From assembly GCA_021527695.1 (NCBI GenBank), contig JAKFAO010000006.1, positions 558,001-622,000 of the forward strand: a stretch of DNA of 64,000 nt. The letters are read 5' to 3'. Shown piece after piece: positions 35,197 through 46,518 of the stretch. Position 1 is the first letter of the stretch, and every line of letters starts with the position of its first letter. The translations under genes and the position numbers were made by a program. Source of the stretch: Naematelia aurantialba. Lineage: Eukaryota; Basidiomycota; Tremellomycetes; Tremellales; Naemateliaceae. A model generated the notes under the pieces. That model was given only the letters and a program-made list of their open reading frames with translations, was not told where the DNA came from and searched no databases.

Positions 35197-36545
35197 GGTC
35201 AGACGTCTAGGCGTTGCGGTGGTCCTCGGTGTGGTATTGCAAGATAAGTGCCAGTAGGAGACCGGTAAGGCAAGATGTGTGCGGCTTGGGCAGAGAGCTA
35301 GATGGCAACCAAGGCAGCCAGGATCGGTGGTTCGTGTCAGATGCCAGACCAGCAGACTCTGCAGCCACACCTATATATACCATGCAGTTATCATGCCGTT
35401 CTCAGCCTCGGTGTTCTTGAACAGGTTATCACTCGGTCTTCGGGTACTCCCGACATGCAGCGGCGGTCGCCGCCTCTGTTCGGCGGTGTCGCTCGGTTTC
35501 GACGACGCGAGCAGCAACCTTCAGCCGAGGTCGGCGCTGCAATGCCCAACCGGCCAACATGCCTGGATGCACCATCGACGTGCTCACAGCTCGGCGACGG
35601 TAGTAGTAGCTCTCCTGTTGCCTCGGTGTTCTCTCGTACGCCTAACCTGCCATCCAGTGCATCAACAGAAAGGCGTGTGAACACTTGTGCGCCTATCTGC
35701 CTCTCCCCCAAAATCCCCAAATCCCCCAGTGCCTGAGTGTTGATCGAGGGGGCTGTGACAAGATGAAACGAGGACGGCGCAATCCACGTGGCATCATGCA
35801 GTGTCATGTCTCTACTGGCGGGACAATTGTTGCTCAATGGACGAGCAGCGAGCAGCGAGTAGCGTGTAGCGTGCAGCGAGGAGTAGCAGCAACAGCAGCG
35901 TCGAGCGCGCCAGTGACGGCAGGTGCAGCTCATGATCGTCAACATGCATTCACACCTTCTCTCTAACCTGTGACTTTGCCTCACTCAAAAGCAACGCTCG
36001 GTCCTTTGAGTGATTCCCCGAGACTCGTCCTTTCTTGTCTTCCTTCCTCCCATCTCAGAACCGCCTCGACACCAGACACCTCTCTCACTCTCTCGGTCGC
36101 TCTCTCACATACATACTATCACCTGTCGCTCATTCGAGGCTCACCATCGTTTATACCCGTGCTCCAGCCTGCAGACGACGGGGCGCACAACACAATCACA
36201 ATCGTAGCCCAGTCGGGATTGGAATCCATCTCCCTGCTCGCACCTCACCTGCCACGAAAACATCCAAGCACCCAAGCACCCAATCACCTTCACCTTCACC
36301 CTATCGCCCTATCACCCAATCACTCGATCGACTCTCAGTCACCGAGCACACAGCCGTAGCCACAGCTTGGGCCTTGGTGCCGTCAACTTGCACTTCCTGG
36401 ATTCTCTGCTTCTGCGTCGGCTGCCCCTTCGGTGTTTGCATCTGCGTCTCCCTTTGCTCTACCTCTGCTCTACCACTGCATCTGTATCTGCTTCTACCAC
36501 CCTCGGCACTGCCGATCCTCAACACCACAGCGTCATCCAAGCACC
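35197..36545. other. Long divergent intergenic region
   Basis: About 1.35 kb between the FMN reductase and surface-protein starts. A TATATATA lies at 35372-35379 (both strands), 176 bases from the FMN reductase ATG. A GAGCAGCGAGTAGCG-type repeat lies at about 35840-35890, and pyrimidine-rich tracts precede the surface protein. I see no convincing gene. Confidence 0.5.
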
Positions 36546-38639
36546 ATGCGTGTGTTGGCGCCACTGGCTCTTCTCGCCCTTCCCATCGTTCTAGCACACA
36601 ACACGCCATTCCCACATGCCCACCATGCGGCGCGGGCCATCGATATCCACGATGCGGCACGGGCTATCGACGACACCAACCTGTCTGAGCGACGAGGAGG
36701 TGCCTTGACACCCCTGGAGCCAGTGTACAGGCGCCAGACCAGTGATGCCAACGACGAGAGTACGTCTGAAAGCTTGTTGGGCGGGATCGTAAATGGGAGT
36801 AGTGCCGACGACGATACTTCCACGGTGAGCGATTTCTTTGCTTCTCTTCTTTGCTTCTCTTCACCGCTTCTCTTCTCTTCCTTTTCTTCCTTCTCTTCCG
36901 TCTCTGCGTTCTACATCTCTTCTTCTCCTTCTCTGCGTCGCTGTCTGTGCATCTCTATCTGCTCGTCTGCGCCGCAACAATACATGGCATCAAATAGGTA
37001 GACTCGTGCCGGCTAGTGAAAGGCGAAACGAGGCCCCAGCTAACGGCGGCAGACCTCGTCAACACCCATCTCCCTACCCACATCCTCACACACGACAACC
37101 TCGTCGATCGTCCTCAGCATCATTCGACCGAGCTCCACCAGCTCGGCCACACCCTCCGCCATCGCGACCGTCACGAATGATCCCGACTCGACCTCTTCCG
37201 CCGTCTCGAAAGCGGGCTCTTCGTCCATTATCGGCGCTAGCTCGATCGGCAGCAGTGCCCCCGTCAGTGTTGTCGCCTTGAACAGTAGTGAGTCGCCAGC
37301 GCGAGTGTCAGGCGACAAGGGAGAACTGACCAAGGCACAGCTAGCACCACGTCGTCTCTTGCAGCGAGTAACACGACGAGCGTGGCTTCTACCGCGACGT
37401 CATCGACGCTGACGTCGTCCTCCACCACGGCTGCTCAGACCGACGCTCAAACCCATGCGTGAGTTCTCACTCTGTCTATCCTGTGTTGCGGTGTTCATAT
37501 GCGTGCGGTCACTGAGCTATTCTGTGGGTCGTTGAGCGGTTTTGTCTATCTGCCGCGCGGTCATTTAAACCGTTCTGTCATCTGGAGTGAACTGTGCTGA
37601 CGTCCACAGCGTGACGACAGTGACGACCGACCCTGCCGGCCAGACATTCGAGACGACAGTGTACTACACCGCTTCGGCGTCTGTTGCATCCACCAACTCG
37701 ACAGCAGACGATTCAGCCAACTCGGGAGACTCGGACGGCTCCATCTCGACCGGCGCTATCATTGGTATTAGTGTCGGTGTGGGGCTGGTTGTACTGGGTC
37801 TGATTGGGTGCGCGGTGTGGCGAATGAAACGGAGGCACGGGGATGAGGACGAAGCGATTCGGTGGTGGGTACCGCTTTGCCTCGGGTCCTTACCTGTCGA
37901 TATCCCTTGCTCCAGCTTTCTTCCCCTCACATCCTCGCCGTCCTTGCTCTCTCTTTGCTCCTCCGCATGCCTCGCCACCCTTGCAACCCAAGCGTGCTAT
38001 TCGCCGTTGTGGATACATGCACCTAACGCCAACGCAGGCCCGAACTCAACAGGCATGGCGACTCGGACGCACACCATGCACTCCCTGCTCGATCGACGGG
38101 GAAGCACGGCTTTGAGACAAGCCCATTGGTCAGCTTCCTGTTTTGAAGCACAAGGTCAAGCTGACATGACCTCGTAGGAGCGGTCCTTGTCCAATTCGTC
38201 CTCGATCTTTGCACCGTCGTCGATGGCGCCTGTCCAAGCGGCTCTTCCAATGGCGCTGAACGGATCCAACTTTGGCGCCGCGTCGTCGTTGGAGGATTAC
38301 GATGAGAAAGCCTCGGCGCTGCACCAACAACCTTCGATCCCGCAGTATGGTTCCTCTCCTCCGATGTACGATCACGATAACGACCACGACCACGACCACG
38401 ACCACGACGCCACTCTTGGACAAGACTATGATCAGGATCCCGGATCTGCACATGGATTCGGGCACAGACACGGATACGAGCAAGGGTATGGATACGAGCG
38501 TGATCTTGACGACGACTACACGTCGTTCCCGCCGGCTGTGCAGGCGCAGCCGATGGGCATGGGGATCGGGATAGGTGCGGGGTACGATTCGGGCAGTGAG
38601 AACGGCGCGCACGCGGGGGCTGGATACCCCAGAGTGTGA
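36546..38639 (+). CDS. Single-pass Ser/Thr-rich surface protein (Wsc/Mid2-like layout)
   Basis: Exons 36546-36824, 37053-37287, 37341-37458, 37610-37864, 38038-38128 and 38178-38639 give 386 aa. A signal peptide (RVLAPLALLALPIVLAHN) is followed by an acidic/basic propeptide-like stretch and a long Ser/Thr-rich ectodomain suited to O-mannosylation. One membrane segment (AIIGISVGVGLVVLGLIGCAVW) ends in a basic stop-transfer RMKRRHG. The cytosolic tail is Ser-rich, then carries a His-Asp run (DHDNDHDHDHDHD) and a Gly/Tyr-rich end. This layout resembles Wsc/Mid2 cell-wall stress sensors, but I see no WSC Cys domain, so the role is inferred. All splice phases agree; intron 4 is long (173 nt). Confidence 0.8.
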
Positions 38640-39122
38640 GGTGTGTGAGGATTGTGCGTTGGTCCTCCATGGAGAAACGGATGGAGGTTGCACATTGAGG
38701 ACGGACCATGAGATATTATTGCTTTTCTGCTGTGCATACTCGCGATTTTGAGCTGCATGCAACGTCTCTCGTATACTGTCTCGCAGCGGCCCGCAGGCGC
38801 GGGGGGTCGGGTCTGCTTTCAAGCCCCCAAGAGTGATGCAAGAGGGCAAATCGTCGCTGGAGCGGCGCAGAGTGCAAAAGTTGCTTCGGCGAAAACGCGT
38901 CGCGTAAAGTCGATTCATCCGTCGACAGTTTGGTTTGTCTCCTCATTTAACTCGGTGCAGCGGGATCACTCGTGTAGTCTGGTCCGTCGCTGGGGACTCT
39001 GTTGCGCTGCTTTCGCACCCACAGCGGCCCGACAGCAAGACAGATTCCGACAAACTAAAACAAACCTCGACATAACACCTACCTCGACGAGCCAAAACCG
39101 CAGCGACTCGGTCGCCCGGACC
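38640..39122. other. Intergenic gap
   Basis: About 480 bases between two plus-strand genes. No additional gene or repeat is seen. Confidence 0.5.
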
Positions 39123-41151
39123 ATGTCGTCCTCCAGCACGAGCAAGATGCCGGCGCCGCCGACGGCCAAGCACACCGATGCAGAGGGGTACGAGATGCCG
39201 TGGTGCGTCCTGCTGGCAGGTTCTCGTGTCTATGTGATGATATCCGAAGGATGCCTGGTGTCCAATGTCGGATGCCTGATGTCCAAGTCGGATGCCTGAT
39301 GTCTATGTCGGATGCCTGGTGTCTATGTCGGATGCCTGGTGTCTATGTCGGATGCCTGGTGTCCGATATGTAATATCAGTCTGATATCTCACGTTTGATG
39401 TCGATGTTCTGCCTCGTGCTCTACGTGCTCTACGCATTCCATCACGAGTATACGACTAACGAGACCAGGGTGGAAAAGTACCGCCCCGTGCTCCTGTCCG
39501 ATATCGTAGGCAACAGCGATACCGTCGACCGGCTCAAAGTCATTGCAGAGGACGGCAACGTGCCGCACATTATCATTTCTGTGAGCGCTCTTTCTTCTCA
39601 AAGCAAGCCAAGCCAGCCTAAGTCCACGCCACGCCGGCTCTGACTCGAACTCCGACTCTAACTCTCAAACCCACGCCCAGCTCCCAGCTCTACTCTGACT
39701 CTCAAACCCACGCCGAGCCCCAGCCCCACTCTGAACTCAACCCACCCTAGCCGCCGCGCTGCCAGCTGACGACGCAGGGCATGCCAGGGATCGGCAAGAC
39801 CACGTCGATCCATTGTCTCGCGCATGCGCTGCTGGGGGACGCGTATAAAGAGGGCGTCCTGGAGTTGAACGCCTCGGACGAGCGGTAGGTCTGTCGCTGC
39901 TTGGTCTGATCGCTGCTTGGTGTGATCGCTGCTCGGTCTGGATCGCTGCTTGGTCTGGATCGCTGCTTGGTCTGATTGCTGCTTGGTCTGGATCGCTGCT
40001 TGGTCTGGTCTGGTCACTGTGCCGTCCGTCCTGTTCCCGCGTCTTCCCTCCCTTCCTTCCCTGCCGCTGAAAGATTCACTATGCCGCGGAGTCTGCACTG
40101 TGCCGGAGAATCCCGCGCAGCTGACCCCGCCTGGGAGACCACAAGCGCTGCCGAAAGCGTCTCCTCACCTCCCTATTCTGCTAACCGGCCAGCCTAACTT
40201 TGCCTGAGAAACACACGTCCTCGCCACTAACTCGCACAGGGGCATCGACGTCGTGCGCAACAAGATCAAGTCGTTTGCACAGCGAAAGGTCACCCTGCCT
40301 CCTGGGAGACACAAGATCATCATCCTGGACGAGGCGGACTCGTGCGTAGCTGCGTCGTGCCGTACTTAGTCTGACTGACGTCTCGTCTTGCGTGTCATTC
40401 CTGCTTTGCCTCGAATCGCCTGTCTCATCGTCTCTGCCACCTCCGGCTCCCGCCCAGGATGACAGCAGGGGCGCAGCAAGCGCTCCGGCGGACGATGGAG
40501 ATATACTCGAACACGACGCGTTTCGCACTCGCCTGCAACATGTCGAACAAGATCATCGAGCCCATCCAGTCGCGGTGCGCGATACTGCGGTACTCGAAGT
40601 TGCGGGATGCCGAGGTCCTGAAGCGGTTGAAGGAGATCTGCGACGCTGAGAATGTGGGTTGTTGTGCTGCCCACTGATGCTATCCATTTCATTCGAGTCA
40701 TCGATTTGATTCGATTCGAGTTGGGTTTGATTCGATTGGATTCTGATTTCGCCGATCAATGAGACGGGATGGGATGGATGAACTGACACAAGCAGGTCAA
40801 GTACAACGACGAAGGCCTTGCCGCACTCATCTTCACGGCCGAGGGCGACATGCGCCAGGCAATCAACAACCTGCAGTCGACGTGCTCTGGCTTTGGCTTT
40901 GTGTCGCAGGACAACGTGTTCAAGATCTGCGACCAGCCGCACCCCATCGTCGTGCGCAGCATGCTCAAGTCGTGCCAAAAGGCAGATATAGACGACGCCC
41001 TCGCGCGCATCGACGGGCTCTGGGAACAGGGGTACAGCGCAGTGGATATCGTGACGACGGTGTTTCGCGTCGTGAAGGGCATGGAGGAGCTGCCCGAGTA
41101 TCTCAAGCTGGAGTTTATTCGCGTGAGTCGCCTGCGTCTCTCTCCCTCTCC

Positions 41152-41200
<49 letters not shown>

Positions 41201-41387
41201 CTTTCTCCTCTCTCGGTGTCTCTCTCGCCAGCCAACCTGGTGCCACCCCTGGAGCCGCTGACAGGTGCAGGAGATCGGGTGGACACATATGCGGATACTA
41301 GAAGGGGTGGGGACGCTGGTCCAGCTCGGCGCGATGATTGCGAGGCTGTGTCGACTGAGCATACCACCCGAGCAGTTGAAGCTGTAG
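39123..41387 (+). CDS. RFC4: Replication factor C subunit Rfc4 (human RFC2 type)
   Basis: AAA+ subunit shared by canonical RFC and the Ctf18-, Elg1- and Rad24-type clamp loaders that load or unload PCNA or 9-1-1. Exons 39123-39202, 39469-39580, 39778-39884, 40240-40341, 40458-40653, 40796-41122 and 41271-41387 give 346 aa. It starts with a short Ser-rich leader, then WVEKYRP. Walker A is [10 protein letters not shown] (family usually GPPGTGKTTS), Walker B is [10 protein letters not shown], and the SRC arginine-finger motif is [24 protein letters not shown] and [16 protein letters not shown] fit the RFC2/Rfc4 group over other RFC subunits. Introns 1, 2, 3 and 6 each contain their own simple repeat, which makes this gene's introns long compared with neighbours. 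Confidence 0.94.
39246..39366 (+). repeat. About 20-bp tandem repeat in RFC4 intron 1
   Basis: About six copies of a 20-bp unit (TCGGATGCCTGGTGTCTAT and variants) within intron 1 (39203-39468). Confidence 0.9.
39893..40016 (+). repeat. About 16-bp tandem repeat in RFC4 intron 3
   Basis: About seven copies of a unit of type CGCTGCTTGGTCTGGAT in intron 3 (39885-40239), unrelated to the intron 1 repeat. Confidence 0.9.
41131..41205 (+). repeat. CT and GT microsatellite in RFC4 intron 6
   Basis: A (CT)n tract followed by a short (GT)n tract within intron 6 (41123-41270). Confidence 0.9.
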
Positions 41388-41579
41388 TCTATATACAACG
41401 CGGGACTGTGCGATGTGCTGCCCGAGGGTACAATGGTCCCAGCGGCCACACATCATGCATGTTGGTCACGCACCATCCATGAGGTCTATATCCATGCTGG
41501 TCACGCCCCTGCATGTTTGCTCACCCCCGTCACGGCATACATGTTAGATGCAGCACCGCGTGTATCCCGTGTATCATGC

Positions 41580-43636
41580 CTAGTCGCGGACCAGCTCGCC
41601 AACCTTCTCTCCCACCTTGATCTTCTCTCCAGCCTTGCACGTGAACCTCCAATTCTCCGGGGCCTCAAACACCAGCACTATAGTACTCCCCAGCCTGAAC
41701 CCGCCCATCTCTTCTCCCGTCAGCAGCGGCTGGCCTCTGAGCAGCGGCGAGGCGGAGGAATACACCGCTTCTGTGAACGTATGTGGCGGGTGGCTGAGGT
41801 GGCGGGTGTTGGTGCGCAGGTTCTCGTCAAAGTTGATGCGAATGCTGCCGACGTTCGTCGCGCCTACGGGAACCATGGAGAAGAAGCCGTACTTCCAGCG
41901 TCCTAGGAGCGCGACGCGCTCGTTGAGGACAAAGAGGTCTTTGAGCCGATTGGCAATGTAGGGCGAGACGGAGAAGAGGTCGCCGGTAAAGTGCCGGCGG
42001 CGCTCGACGACCCACGCGGTGGGCGAGTGGAAACGGTGGTAGTCCCCCGGCGCGAGGTAGACGACCATGAAGAACAGCTTGTTTCCCGCATTGAGCGTGG
42101 CGAGCCCCTCGCCGCCTTGGCCGGTAGCGTGCGACGCCGCCGCCTGTATCCCGAGCTCGTATGCGACCGTCGCGTCGTGCGCGAGGTCCAGCTGCGTGTG
42201 GCTCGCGTCGTGCTCGCCGTGCCCCTCACCGGGCGGCCCCTGGCCGCCACCCCGCGCCGACGACTCGGACGTGGGCTGCTGCGGATCGCCCGCGCTGCCG
42301 GGATGCACCTGTGCGTTGGACCCGCCCGTACCGAGCAGCGAGCCGAGCGAGTAGTGGATATCGTTGATGTCGGCGAAATGCTGGTCGTCGACCGTAGTCG
42401 CCGATGCCGAGCGCCGAGAGGGCACTTCGGCCGTCTCGCCTACCCCGCCGCCTTCGGAGCCTAGCAGCGCTTGCAGAGAGTAGGTCAGGCCCTTGACCTG
42501 CTCCACTCGCTCGCCGGCAATCTCGCCGAAATGCAGCACCCGCCCATCGGCGGGCGATACCTGCGCGGCCGGTCAGCCACAGCGTCCACCCCCACCCGCA
42601 CCTGGTCAACCAGGCCAACCAGCCACGAGGGCGGCCATGGCACGAAGCAGGTAAGGCGGCAGAAGAGGCGCATAACTCACCATGTCGGCGGGGGCGATCG
42701 GCCTTGCACCAGCCTTGAGCTCGCGGTAGAAGAACTCGCCCAGACTCTCGTACTGCGTCAAATCCTCCGGCACACACTCGTCGAGATTGCACCCGAATAT
42801 CCGGGCGTACAGCTTGAAGCCGAAGGGGCGGAACCATACGGGCAACACGAGGCCGTTCAAGTAGCCCCAGAGTTGGGACAGCGAGCGGAGGGGGAGGGCG
42901 CCGAGGACCCGGACCTGTGCATCCGTCAGCATCAGCCAAGACAAGACCAGACGCTCCCCGTCCCCTGCCCACGCTCCCCTCAACACCGGAGCGACACCCA
43001 TCGAAGCTCGGAAGGCGCGCTCGAAGGCTTACGCCGTGTAGATGTCGAGGCTATGACAACGAGGACGCTCGCTCATCGCACGCAAGGCATAGATCCTCCT
43101 CCTCCTCCGACGACGACGACGACGACGGCGGCGGGCGACCGCACAATGACAACAGCAACAACCCACCTGCCATGGTCCGTCGACCTTCTTGGACCGGATC
43201 ACCGCGCCCTCCTGGCTCTGCGATTCGACCTCGAGCTCGCCACGAGTCTGCTTCCGCCATTGCACGGCCAGAAGCACGAGCGCCCCGAGCGCAAGGGGGA
43301 TGGGGTACCACTTGGTCGGCGTCGACCAGGCCTTGTTGGCTGTCTCTGTAAAGCGCTGTTCAGCATGGAACATAGCCGACCGATATGGGGACCGGGGGGG
43401 GGGGGGGGCTCACGACGTAATGTGTCTGGGGAGGCGGAGGGGTCAGGCGAGGCGGTCGATGTTGATGTGGGGCCTTTTGTCCTCGAGTCCGTTCCGGTAG
43501 GCGGGGGTCGAGGAGGCGTGGAAGAGTTGTAGCGGGTTGCCAGTGCCAGTGCCAGTGGTGGCCGGGCGTGGAGGTGGAGTGGAAAGGGGGATTGGGCTAT
43601 TCGTAGTCGGCCAGCCAGTGGAGTAGAGCAAATCAT
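41580..43636 (-). CDS. PSD1: Phosphatidylserine decarboxylase (mitochondrial Psd1 type)
   Basis: Makes phosphatidylethanolamine from phosphatidylserine at the mitochondrial inner membrane. Exons, leftward: 43636-43414, 43345-43167, 42914-42681 and 42560-41580, giving 538 aa. The start at 43636 gives an Arg-rich presequence; in-frame ATGs at 43687 and 43693 would only lengthen it. A membrane segment follows (WYPIPLALGALVLLAVQW). Family motifs are LGALPLRSLSQLWGYLN, FGCNLDE, SLGEFFYREL, VSPADGRVLHFG, YLAPGDYHRFHSP and, near the C-terminus, FRLGSTIVLVF, where LGST is the self-cleavage site that yields the pyruvoyl group. A Gly/Gln-rich insertion of about 90 residues sits between VSPADG and the PGDYH motif. 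Intron 1 begins beside a 15-base poly-C/G run. Confidence 0.92.
43394..43408. repeat. 15-base G homopolymer next to a splice donor
   Basis: Run of 15 G on the + strand (poly-C on the coding strand), a few bases inside intron 1 of the phosphatidylserine decarboxylase gene, directly after its GTGAGC donor. Confidence 0.95.
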
Positions 43637-43938
43637 ATGTGATCGCCTGACACAGCCAGTGAGGGCTGCGCTCCCTCGTGTCCCCATGAGCATGTATGAG
43701 CTGCACAAGTCGGATTGCTGGACGAGAGCATGTACATGTACAAACGACACGGCGCTCCAACGTCATGGATTTTGACTTTTACGCTTGTCTGTCACTGGTC
43801 ACTGCACAAGACGCGCTATCTGCTTCGAGCCCCGTCACTTGTCGCCTTTCGTCTGCAGCCTGGGCCACCAAACACACTGCGCCATCCTACCAAGCCAGCT
43901 GGAAAGAAGCAGAGGAGCCGCCTCAAGTAGTCAGCATC
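43637..43938. other. Divergent intergenic region
   Basis: About 300 bases between the PSD1 and ING-family starts. Both reading frames extend into it upstream of the chosen ATGs, but with no conserved-looking sequence. Confidence 0.45.
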
Positions 43939-46159
43939 ATGGCTCCGCGCAGGTCGTTGCCTGCGCCGGTGTCTGTCCCGCACTCGTCGATCCCCTCCGC
44001 GCCAGCCACCACCTCGATCAAACGCTCCCGCTCGCGGAAAGAGATCTTTGACCCGTCCTCCTCGCCTCTCCGCGCACGAAAGAAGCGCAAGCTCGACAGT
44101 CCCAGCCCTACGTCCACACCGCCATTGCAGCGCGGGCGTCGGCCCGACTCTCACCATGTTCGCAGTGGAAGACGTGGCGGCATGGACGGCGTTACTGGCG
44201 ACGGCGACGGCGAGGGAGACGGAGATGGAGATGGAGACGGAGATGGAGATGGAGATGGAGATGGAGATGGAGATGGGGAGGGGGGTGCAGAGCGAGACGA
44301 AGATGCTGAGAAGGAGCTCGAGGCGTGGCAGGACTTTGCGGCAGAGCACTACGAGATGGTCGAGCAGCTGCCGCTGGAACTGCATCGCAACTTTAGGCTG
44401 CTACGAGAGCTGGACGACGGCTGTCTCGGTATGTCCAGGCCATATCTAGTCGTGTTGCTGCTAGGCTGTATGCTCGCTGCTGGAGAATCTTCCCGCTGAT
44501 GGACGCCGTAGCACAGACGGAAAAGCTGCACGCGCTGATCAGAGAATACATGGCGTATCGCCTGCCTGTGCCTCCAACGGTCGAGCTGGAGCCTGAGCCT
44601 GCACAACAGCCGAAGAGCGACGACAACAACAAAGACAACGACAACAACGACGACAACGACAACGACAAAGACAACGACAACGACAAAGACAACGACAACG
44701 ACAACGACAACGAGCACGACAACGACAACGAGCACGATGGCCTAGTCGGGCACGTAGAGCCCGGAAACAGCGAACCGCTTGGGCAAGGACAGGACGAGGA
44801 TGCACAAAATGGAGTTACAAACGACGATACACGAGCTGCCGACGCCCGTCCTGCACCTAGCCATGACGACGAGACCCGTCTGACCGACGAGAGCGCAGCG
44901 GGCGAGCTAAACAGTGGTGCAACCTCGTCGTCAGAGGCGCCTGAACCCGTGGAAGACCGCGGAACGGTCCCGCTCCCTGTCCCTCCAAAACCAGAGGAGC
45001 CGTCGGCGCCTCATTCTGCAGAGGAGATGGGTGTGCCGATACCCGATGGACACGGGGGCCTGCTACTTCCGATACAGACGTCCGAGCTTGCCAGCGATAC
45101 CGAGCCCCGACGAGAATTCCCTCCTGCTCCCGTACCAGCTTCGGCTCCTCAGGACCGGGACCAGGAAGCTGCATCCCTTGGGAACGCAGGTCCGGATGGA
45201 ACGGTGAACAACGGGGGACAAGAGACTGCAGCCATACCTGAGGCAGGCGCTGAGGCTGGCGCTGGACCGTCAACAGCCCAGACTTCCTCGACGCAACCTT
45301 CCAAGGCATTCTTGCCCGAGATCGGGAGGCTCATCCGCGAAGTCGTGCGAAACGGCGAAGAGAAGTTGGCCGTCGCTTTGGGCGCTTACAACGTTGTATG
45401 TCCCTGCCCATCGCGAACCAGTCGTTCAGGTCTAGGTAGCTGACAAGGTGGTGGTGCAGATCGACAGACACATTCGCGCACTGGACCAGGCACTGGACGC
45501 CCAAGAAGCGTCCATCGTACTCGGCCTGCGTCCGTCTACCATGCCGTCTCACGCTCTCGATGCAGATCAGGATGGGGCGGTTCAGCCAACACCCGAGGCG
45601 GCCGATGAAGGGGAAGTGACGATTGGCCTGGGCGGCGCTGCGGGCGGCCGCTCGCGGTCGCGAAAGAAGGGCAAGAAGGGCAAGGTGGTGGACGAGGTGG
45701 CGGCTGCTCCTGCAGCACCCGAGCTGCATCCCAGCGGGATGCCCATGGATTTTGTCGCTGATCCGTGAGACTTGATCTGAAAGCGTGGCATGCGAGCTGA
45801 TAACGCAGAAACGAGCCGACGTATTGCTACTGCAACAAGATCTCTTTCGGCGAGGTGAGCTGCGCGTCTCGTTCTCTGAATCGACACTGACAGACTACTC
45901 AGATGCTAGCGTGTGAAGTGAGTACCATTTCTTGTCAGGAGAGACGAGCCACGAAAGGAGCCTACAAGAGCGGCAAAGGAGCCAGGCTGGGCTGACGAGA
46001 CAGAACGAGGAATGCCCAAGAGAGTGGTTCCACCTCGGCTGCGCGGGCTTCACAGTGGCGCCGCAGGGCAAGTGGTGGTGTGAGATTTGTCGGCCCAGGA
46101 CGGTCGCGAAGAATCCGGCGGCAAAACCGCGGCACAGCGCGGCCCGGAAGCGGCGGTGA
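43939..46159 (+). CDS. ING-family PHD-finger protein
   Basis: ING proteins are histone H3K4me3 readers in acetyltransferase or deacetylase complexes (yeast Yng2, Pho23, Yng1). Exons 43939-44428, 44512-45395, 45436-45764, 45809-45854, 45903-45917 and 46004-46159 give 639 aa, much longer than the usual 250-400 aa. The ING N-terminal helical domain is split by low-complexity inserts: QDFAAEHYEMVEQLPLELHR, then ALGAYNVVADKVVVQIDRHI. The inserts include a Gly-Asp dipeptide run (44211-44280) and an Asn/Asp/Lys run (44624-44740). The PHD finger has YCYCNKISFGEMLACENEEC, REWFHLGC and WWCEIC, giving C4HC3. A 15-nt exon (45903-45917) encodes MLACE in the middle of the finger. The C-terminus is a short basic tail. 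Confidence 0.9.
44211..44280 (+). repeat. GAGATG hexanucleotide repeat, coding Gly-Asp dipeptides
   Basis: Repeat of GGAGATG/GGAGACG words inside exon 1 of the ING-family gene, read as alternating Gly-Asp. Confidence 0.9.
44624..44740 (+). repeat. GACAAC repeat, coding Asp/Asn/Lys run
   Basis: Repeat of GACAAC with AAAGAC variants inside exon 2 of the ING-family gene, read as an Asp/Asn-rich acidic linker. Confidence 0.9.
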
Positions 46160-46518
46160 GTGCGTGACGGAGGCGATGAGGATGAGGCGATGAGGCGATG
46201 GGGATGATGAGGTGGAGCGATGCAGCGATGAGGATGATGAGGAAGATGAGGTGGAGCGATGAGGGAATGACGACGCATGCAGCTTTGTGTATGTAAACTT
46301 GATGTGTACGTGGAGTCTGGGTGTTCTGGAGCGGGGTGTTCTGGTGAGCGTAGTGCGAGCGGCTGAGTTCCGCACTCCTGTTCAGCCAGTAACTCGTTCA
46401 TTATGTGTACCACCATGGGATACCGGCCGGTTCAATTGAAGTAAGTGGGACCACAGTGATCAGTGTGACTGCGAGGCCATCGGTCGCACAGATAGTACAT
46501 GATGTATCGCGGCCGAGC
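46160..46518. other. Convergent intergenic region with GATGAGG repeat
   Basis: About 360 bases between the 3' ends of the ING-family gene and a small minus-strand gene. A degenerate GATGAGG/GCGATGAG repeat lies at about 46165-46265. No gene is seen. Confidence 0.55.

Noticed and set aside
43029..43165. An extra 18-nt exon in PSD1 (about 43032-43049)
   Set aside because: It would insert six residues before VRVLGALPLR. Direct splicing from 43167 to 42914 keeps phase and matches the family better.
44349..44735. Minus-strand frames rich in Val or Leu/Ser opposite the ING gene
   Set aside because: They are antisense translations of the GACAAC coding repeat and would be meaningless hydrophobic runs.
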